The notes under the pieces are model-generated. The model was not told the origin of the DNA. It saw nothing but the letters and a program-made list of their open reading frames with translations, and ran no database searches. From Trachelipus rathkii (lineage: Eukaryota; Arthropoda; Malacostraca; Isopoda; Trachelipodidae), in NCBI GenBank assembly GCA_015478945.1, contig JABUQX010141935.1:1-12138 (forward strand): 12,138 nucleotides of DNA, read 5' to 3'. Below, one piece after another: positions 7,013 through 12,138 of this stretch. Numbering within the stretch: the stretch's first letter is position 1; each line of letters begins with the position of its first letter. Both the position numbers and the translations under genes were made by a program.

Positions 7013-8116
7013 AAAAAACTCGTTAATCTCACTTTAGAACATAATTTCTTTCACTACAACACGAAATATTTTAAACAAATACAAGGTCTAGGTATGGGCT
7101 CGCCCCTTTCCCCCATCATCAGTAATTTGTTCATGGAGTTAGTAGAAAAATATCACTTCTTCCCCATCCTCTGTTCGAAAATCTCCACTGGTTTAGATAT
7201 GTGGACGATGTGTTTTGTGCAGTCCCCAATCACATCAATCCACAAAACATACTCACGTTCATCAATTCTTTCAATAACAATTTACAGTTTACAATAGAAG
7301 TACCAAATGGCAAATCTCTTCCCTTCCTAGATACATTAATAGACTGGAGCACCCCCACCTCTTTGAGTTTTTCAATATGCAACCAACATCCCAAAACAGC
7401 TACATCCACTGGTATTCGTTCCATACCATCAGAACAAAAATAGGCACTCTCTCTCATCCCTTTTCCTTAGAGCACTCCAAATTTGTTCCCCCTCAACTTT
7501 ACAAAAAGAATACAATTTCTTATTTACAACTTTCCAAAAATTACAGTACTCGAACCACATTATTTCAAAGGAACTAAAAAAAGCAAAAGAAAAATATTAT
7601 CATGCACGCAATCTTAGAGCCCAGGACAACATCACTTACCTACCTGTCCCTTACCCACTAGCGAATAACTTAAAGCAAATAATTCCAAAAAACATCATCA
7701 CTACCCCATCAAACACAATTGAAACATGTATTAAAAGGCCTAATAAATATAAAAATGCCATCAATACACAATGTATCTATAAAATCCCATGTCATAACTG
7801 CCCAAAAATTTATATTGGGGAAACCATAGATTTCAAGCGAAGCCATTACCAACATAAACATGACCTGGTTTGCGACAATCAAAATTCAGCCCTGACTAGC
7901 CATAGAAGAGATCTCAATCATAAAATAAATATAGACAATATGCAACCCATCATGTACGTATCAGATAATAACAAGAGAAAATTTATAGAATCCTATTGCA
8001 TAAAAAACAGTTCTAATTACAATAAAATAATAGGTGAAATAAATATAGATGAAACACAAAATTTAATCATGACAAACACAAAATTCTACAAGAAAATCCT
8101 GCAAAAAAAAAACTGA
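7013..8116 (+). pseudogene. PLE polyprotein fragment: reverse transcriptase plus GIY-YIG endonuclease
   Basis: The product would copy the element's RNA and cut target DNA. Coding similarity passes through three frames. Frame 2 (7013 to about 7180) carries QGLGMGSPLSPIISNLFMEL, the RT motif before the palm active site. Frame 1 (about 7180-7385) carries WFRYVDDVF, with catalytic YVDD at 7198-7209, then LPFLDTLID. Frame 3 (about 7385-7505) carries SYIHWYSFHTIRTKIGTL. Frame 2 again (about 7505-8116) is open to the stop. The last part has CIYKIPCHNCPKIYIGET (7772-7825), with the paired Cys and the Y-YIG core of PLE endonucleases, and a Glu in KFIES (7988-7990) in the position of the catalytic Glu. 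The Arg usual after GET appears displaced (KRSHYQH). There are no in-frame stops inside segments, so decay is slight or partly sequencing error. Confidence 0.88.
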
Positions 8117-8189
8117 CAACCACCCAGATTCCATAGTAGCAGCTCCAGTTCCTTTCCCATCTACGCAGAAGACTTTTTAATTCCGAAAA

Positions 8190-8235
8190 GTTCACCTGAA
8201 GAGGCCGCACGTAATGCCGGCGAAAGCTAGTGAAC
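8190..8235 (+). ncRNA. Type I hammerhead ribozyme motif in PLE 3' tail
   Basis: All core parts occur in type I order. Stem I strand GTTCAC is at 8190-8195. The conserved box CTGAAGA (8196-8202) fits CUGANGA. Stem II GCCG (8204-8207) pairs with CGGC (8218-8221). GAAA is at 8222-8225. The TA before the predicted cut is at 8228-8229, and stem I strand GTGAAC is at 8230-8235. Stem III is minimal: AGCT (8225-8228) is self-complementary and could pair between two copies, a known way for such ribozymes to work as dimers. G8203 is left unpaired, or one C has been lost before GAAA, so activity may be reduced. Hammerheads in Penelope-like elements are established; this assignment rests on my own pairing. 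Confidence 0.8.
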
Positions 8236-8368
8236 AATTTTCTGTAAATAAAGATAATATCATGTATTTTTAATGTATTAAAGTTTTGTGTGATTAAGTG
8301 TGTGTATTTAATAATAAAGGGCATCTTCCATATAAATATTAAAAATTTGAGATTGAAATCTAAATTTT

Positions 8369-8370
<2 letters not shown>

Positions 8371-8410
<40 letters not shown>

Positions 8411-8433
8411 ACTGAAATATGTATATATATAAT

Positions 8434-8469
<36 letters not shown>

Positions 8470-8479
8470 CATAATAATA

Positions 8480-8540
<61 letters not shown>
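8371..8540. repeat. TA microsatellite between the PLE and the minus-strand LINE
   Basis: Alternating AT is interrupted by ATAATAACTGAAATATG and GCATAATAATAATATG. It directly abuts the 3' end of the LINE at 8541 and follows the PLE tail. Confidence 0.95.
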
Positions 8541-8543
<3 letters not shown>

Positions 8544-10810
8544 CCTTTGCATCACCACCCCATCATGGGAGAGGCCACATCGCGTTCAGGTACCACGCCG
8601 ATGCCACCGGTCTCCTCAGAGATCTTCCATGGATGATATGTTCCATGTTCTGTGTTGAGAGTTAGTTAAACAAGAGAGAAAGAAGTGGGATGTGACCTCC
8701 GGAACTTGGTTACAGTTTTGACAGATGTTTGTGGTGGTTTGGTTAAAGTTGAATATGTGTTTGTAGTATTAGGGCAGTGTTCTGACAGCATCTTAGCTTT
8801 TGCCAAGGATGACTGACCGATTCTTGGTAGTGAGTTGAATTATGGTGCTATTTCTGGTGGGTGTTTGTTTAAAATGTTGTTTATAGTTATGCGTCTTAAG
8901 TGGTTTTCTTTTAGTGTTGTGGATTTGTTTGGTGAAGATGTTGTGTTGTTTTGGTGGAGGTGGGATGATTGTTAAGAGTTTGTTGTAATATGGAGCTGGT
9001 GAAGAAGAGGTTGTTTGACTGTTTGGTGGGTGGGGTTACAGAATGCAATGTGGCATGGGTGTTGGAGTGTTCAGGTTTTGGAAAAGAATTGTGTGCCTAT
9101 CGCCTCCAGGTCCAGGTGTTTGTCTATGGGTAGAATTTTAGTTTCTTCTTGTAGGTGTTGTTGTTGTGTTGTTGACGTTTATCCTGTTATGATTCTTAGA
9201 GCTTTGTTTTGTGTCGTTTGGAGTTTCTTTATGTTGTTTTTAGTCAGTAGTGACTTCCAGAGTTGAAGCATGGGTTGATTTGGGCGAATGTATTGTTTGT
9301 ATATAGTGGTGGATGTTTGTTTATTGTTTGTGAAGCCTGTACCAGCGATGGTTCTTGATATGTTCAGTTTCTTGATTTCAGATGAAATTATGTTGTATGT
9401 GTGTTTTGTGAAGGTGAGATGCGTGTCAAGTGTTACTCCAAGGATTTTTAGAGTTTTGTTAAAGGGTATAGCAATGTTATTTAGGTAGACTTGGAGGGGG
9501 GCGCCAATTTGGCGGTCGGAAGTGATTAATGTAATTGAAGATTTGTTCAGTGAGGCGGTCATTCTCTTTTCTGTTAGCCAAGTTTGAAGTTGGTTGATGT
9601 ATTATTATGTCAGGTTTGTGGCCTTGTTTAGGTTCTGGTGCGTAGGGGCTATGGTGATGTCATCTGCGTAAGTTCTTGTGATTGTGTGATCTGTTTGTGG
9701 TTATGGTAGATCGGCTGTAAATAGGTCGAATAGTGTAGGGGATAATATTACGCCTTGGGATACTCCGTTGTTGATGTTTATTGTTCTAGATTTTGTACTG
9801 TTTGTTTGTATTTGCGCTGTTCTTCCTGATAGAAACTTGGAGATCTATTTCTTTAAACTAGTGGTGATGATAGATTTTGTTATTTTGTGGATCACGTTAT
9901 ATTTGGGTACTGTATCGAATGTTTTGTTGATGTCGATTGCTATGACTATTGCTTTATGAGTTGGTTTTGAGTTTAGACCGTTGATTGTTAGGTTATTTAA
10001 TGTTTGTGAGTGCAGCTGTAGTTGAGTGGTTTTGTTTGAAACCATGTTGGAATTTGTGTTTGATGATGTGTGGAGTTATTTTGTTTTATATGGGTTTTTC
10101 TAGTTTTTTGCATGGTGTTGATAATGGAGAGATGGGGTGATATGATAAAGGGTCAGAGGGGTCTTTTCCTGGTTTTAGTTTGGGTATAATGATAGTTTTT
10201 ATTCCAGATATGGGGAATGAAGTTTAGGCTGATGGAGCTGTTATATATTTGTGCTAACTGAGTTACAGTTGTGTTCCCTAGGTGTTTGAGGTGTTCTTTT
10301 GAGATGTTGTCTGGGCCAGTTGCAGGAGAGTTTTTAAGTGTCTTTGTTATGTTTTCTAGGTCAATTGTGGTTATTTCTATTGTTGGGTCGTGGACGAGTT
10401 TTATTTTTCTTGAGGGCCTTGATGATTTTCCTGTTTTGAGGGTGTGTGGAGTTTTTGACTCTTTTTGAGTTGCGAGAATCTTTGCGTGTTGTTTGTTGGA
10501 TTGGAGGTTTTGTGTGTTTTGGTTTTTGGTGGATTCATGAGTAATGTGTATTGTGTGGGTTGGTTGAGTTTTTCAGTGCATTTATTGTTTTCCACATTGT
10601 GGTGTTATTCGTGTGTTGGATGTTATTGATAAGGAAGGTTTGGAAGTTTGCAGAATGTGTGTTTGTTAATCTTATGTTTTGGATGTTTAGGGAGTTAAAC
10701 TGTGTTGTCGTTTGGAGTGATGTGGGTGCTATTTTTCTGAGCGAGTTGCGTTGTTTGATTAGTTTTTCTATTTCAGGTGTTAGGGTTGGGTTGTATTTTT
10801 TATGTATCCT
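8541..10810 (-). pseudogene. LINE reverse transcriptase and C-terminal CCHC (broken)
   Basis: Going down the minus strand are TPEIEKLIKQRNSLRKI (about 10785-10735), MWKTINALKNS (about 10597-10565), ATGPDNISKEHLKHLG (about 10323-10276), IIIPKLKPGKDPSDPLSYHP (about 10190-10130) and the FQHGFK block (about 10045). These are followed by KAIVIAIDINKTFDTV (about 9960-9910), holding the first catalytic Asp, then NNGVSQGVILSPTLF and YADD (9659-9670). After that come KILGVTLDTHLTFTKH (about 9455-9405) and ALRIITG (about 9200-9180). The end has C-x2-C-x8-H-x4-C (8670-8723) and [10 protein letters not shown]. Frame changes occur near 10510, 10215 and 10000. From there the main frame is kept past 9000 but has stops, including TAG where Trp is expected before ISKFLSGR, and TAA TAA before YINQLQTWL. 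Confidence 0.92.
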
Positions 10811-10847
10811 CTGGGAATGGCTTTGTTAGCTGCTTTTTGAATTAGAG

Positions 10848-11215
10848 ATGTGAAAATATAGCTTTGTTGAGTGTTGATGTGTTAGTAATTTCTAGGGGAT
10901 GTATGTTGTTTTCTATATGGTTGGTAAAATGTGTCCAGTCTGCTTTTTCGTAGTTTGCGTATGTTTTTATGAGTGGGTAGTTTGGTTTGTTGACATTTTG
11001 GTATATTATGATGATGGGTCGGAGTTTATATCGGTTTGTGTTGACCAGTGGAAATTTGGTGAACATAGTGTTATGTCTGGAGATGTGCATGTTTGGTTGT
11101 TTGATGTGGGTTTCTAGTGTGGCTGTTTGTGTTGTTTAAGATGTTGAGGTTTTCATGGTTGGCTATGATTTGGGTTCCTCTTTCGTTTGCTTCTTGGGCG
11201 TTGTACGTGTAGGGT
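10848..11215 (-). pseudogene. LINE endonuclease C-terminal part and linker (broken)
   Basis: The APE-type endonuclease nicks target DNA to prime reverse transcription. Going down the minus strand are NAQEANERGTQIIANHENL (about 11200-11140), then after a frameshift SPDITLCSPNFHW (about 11083-11045) and NSD at about 11018-11026. The family normally continues SDHLPI. Here the sequence jumps from SD to a PIIIIYQN-type stretch in another frame (from about 11017), as if a few bases encoding HL were deleted, which removes the catalytic His. The linker NYEKADWTHFTNHIENNI (about 10960-10905) is typical of the region between endonuclease and RT. Confidence 0.85.
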
Positions 11216-11293
11216 GGTGAGCAAAATAGCCTTATTATGAGATTAGGAAGGTGCAGAAAGATTTCGGGGAGAGTTTGGTTTGTAAAGGCGTTT

Positions 11294-11691
11294 TTAACGT
11301 AGTTTCAGAGGCCTATTCCACAGCGTTTTGCAATTAACAGTTTTTATTCTTTTTCTTTTCTTCAATGCATACTTTGTTGTATTTGGAAATTTATCTCTGT
11401 GACCTTCAACAACCTGTAGAAGGCACTGAAGCTGATCTTCATATTATTAGGTAAGATGATTAGTGTAGTTCTCAACCAAGCTTGTAGCTATCTCTGCATT
11501 GTCATTGATAACATTCAAAGGCGTATTAAAATATTATTTTGCTGCTTGATAACCCCCTCGTTCATTCCATTCTGAAGGGTGTACTTCTAAGAAAGAGCAA
11601 TCTAACGTCAACTTTTTAAAGAAAAGTCAACTGGATTCAGTCACGAATTCAGCTAAAGTACCTATTAATTTATTTTCAGATAATATATGCT
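11294..11691 (-). pseudogene. Pseudogene exon of an uncharacterised multi-copy family
   Basis: One minus frame runs from 11691 to a TAA at 11294-11296 and reads as conserved protein despite four internal stops: TGA at 11627-11629, TAA at 11534-11536 and tandem TAA TAA at 11444-11449. Legible blocks are FFKKLTLDCSFLEVHPSEWN (about 11623-11564), INDNAEIATSLVENYTNHLT (about 11509-11450), EDQLQCLLQVVEGHRDKFPN (about 11440-11381) and a basic tail ALKKRKRIKT. They recall an uncharacterised family found in many copies in arthropod genomes, where blocks like NDxAERG and LLQVVExHR recur. That recognition is from memory. No biochemical function is known to me. The 5' edge coincides with a splice acceptor, so this is an exon of a decayed multi-exon gene rather than a processed copy. 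Confidence 0.65.
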
Positions 11692-11711
11692 CTGAAAAAA
11701 AAAAAAAAAAA
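11692..11711 (-). promoter_or_regulatory. Predicted 3' splice acceptor of the pseudogene
   Basis: On the minus strand, seventeen T (plus-strand A run 11695-11711) are followed by CAG (11694-11692), and the conserved frame starts right after. This is a textbook polypyrimidine tract plus AG. The upstream exon is not identified. 11712-11880 holds only AT-rich intron-like sequence. Confidence 0.6.
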
Positions 11712-11878
11712 TTTATTTTTATATTTCTCACATGCTAATATATGTGTAAAAATAAATGTTATTTTGGCACTACTAAATACTATCATATTTTGCTGCACAT
11801 ATTTGCATAGATCATTTTCAACAAGCCTTACATAATATCTGCAGGGTGAGACAAGTTTCAATTTTTTTTGGGGGAGAG

Positions 11879-12039
<161 letters not shown>

Positions 12040-12040
<1 letters not shown>

Positions 12041-12100
12041 TAACTCCTTGAGTGAATCTTCACTTACCAGGATTAGATCCTGGTAAGTGAAGGGAGTTAT
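12040..12100 (+). other. Long hairpin at the edge of the TA array
   Basis: TTCACTTACCAGGAT (12059-12073) pairs perfectly over 15 bp with 12077-12091 around a TAG loop. ATAACTCC (12040-12047) pairs with GGAGTTAT (12093-12100), leaving 11 unpaired bases on the left and one on the right. Removing the left 11-base bulge would give a near-perfect palindrome, so an insertion into an older foldback is possible. Confidence 0.8.
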
Positions 12101-12138
12101 TTATCTATACAAATTGAACTGCGCACTGTTTGGTGCAG

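Larger units (their letters stand above)
6970..8330 (+). mobile_element. Penelope-like retroelement, 5'-truncated
   Basis: This is a copy of a Penelope-like element, a retroelement class that pairs a reverse transcriptase with a C-terminal GIY-YIG endonuclease. The recognisable order is RT motifs (about 7013-7500), linker, GIY-YIG domain (about 7772-8000), stop at 8114-8116, hammerhead ribozyme core (8190-8235) and an AT-rich tail that runs toward a TA array. The N-terminal half of the RT, including the first catalytic Asp, is missing. The 5' boundary is soft: similarity seems to begin near 6970-7010, just past the GC-rich island. The 3' boundary is placed between the AATAAA-like words near 8315 and the TA array at 8371. 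No second ribozyme copy is found upstream, as expected for a 5'-truncated single copy. Confidence 0.88.
8541..11215 (-). mobile_element. Degenerate Jockey/CR1-like LINE, 5'-truncated
   Basis: This is a non-LTR retrotransposon copy read on the minus strand. It preserves the distal endonuclease domain, the linker, the full RT and the C-terminal zinc-knuckle-like motif. ORF1 and the N-terminal endonuclease are absent, the usual result of incomplete reverse transcription. The 3' end (lowest coordinate) stops at a TA array with no poly(A). The coding strand is rich in A and C and poor in G, so the plus strand looks T/G-rich throughout. At least five frameshifts and about ten stops make it inactive. 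It lies immediately downstream of, and on the same strand as, the pseudogene at 11294-11691. Confidence 0.92.

Noticed and set aside
9015..11117. Several plus-strand open frames of 60-90 codons
   Set aside because: They are antisense shadows of the minus-strand LINE, kept open by its A/C-rich coding strand.
8541..11691. Alternative genetic code (TAA/TAG read as Gln)
   Set aside because: Several LINE stops fall where Gln is expected, but TAG also replaces a Trp, TGA stops occur too, and frameshifts are common. C-to-T decay explains this better.

Overview
The window is animal nuclear DNA, and no intact host gene is visible in it. I infer an invertebrate, perhaps an arthropod such as a decapod crustacean. 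The reasons are very long TA microsatellites, decayed LINEs and a Penelope-like element (PLE), and a pseudogene resembling an uncharacterised multi-copy family that I associate with arthropods. Species assignment is low confidence.

Layout. 1-370 is low-complexity, TA-rich sequence. 370-970 (+) is the 3' end of a decayed LINE with the C-terminal signature of the common 'endonuclease-reverse transcriptase' type. It runs straight into about 1.2 kb of interrupted TA repeats (971-2160). 2160-3600 is more GC-balanced. It holds a perfect 13-bp hairpin, several short C-run/G-run palindromes, a hexamer repeat, two polypurine tracts inside a roughly 290-bp duplication, and an (AAAT)n tail. 3600-6665 is mostly a diverged satellite-like array, clearest as three units of about 400 bp at 5544-6665. 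Embedded in it are a protein-like open stretch with two long hairpins (4261-4581), a tRNA-like segment (4968-5039) and more C/G palindromes. 6719-6975 is a GC-richer island of unknown origin between two 8-bp direct repeats.

6970-8330 (+) is a 5'-truncated PLE. It has reverse transcriptase motifs GMGSPLSP and YVDD, a C-terminal GIY-YIG endonuclease domain, and a type I hammerhead ribozyme core just after the stop codon. 8371-8540 is a TA array. 8541-11215 (-) is a second, Jockey/CR1-like LINE: part of the endonuclease, the whole RT and the C-terminal CCHC motif, broken by frameshifts and stops. 11294-11691 (-) is the pseudogene, preceded by a textbook splice acceptor. The window ends in another TA array (11881-12040) and a long hairpin (12040-12100).

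The main content is therefore retroelement and satellite decay. The 3' ends of both LINEs lie directly against TA repeats, and the PLE tail runs into one. The most distinctive finds are the ribozyme in the PLE tail, the twin near-perfect 27-bp-arm hairpins near 4.3-4.5 kb, and the dispersed C/G palindrome family.
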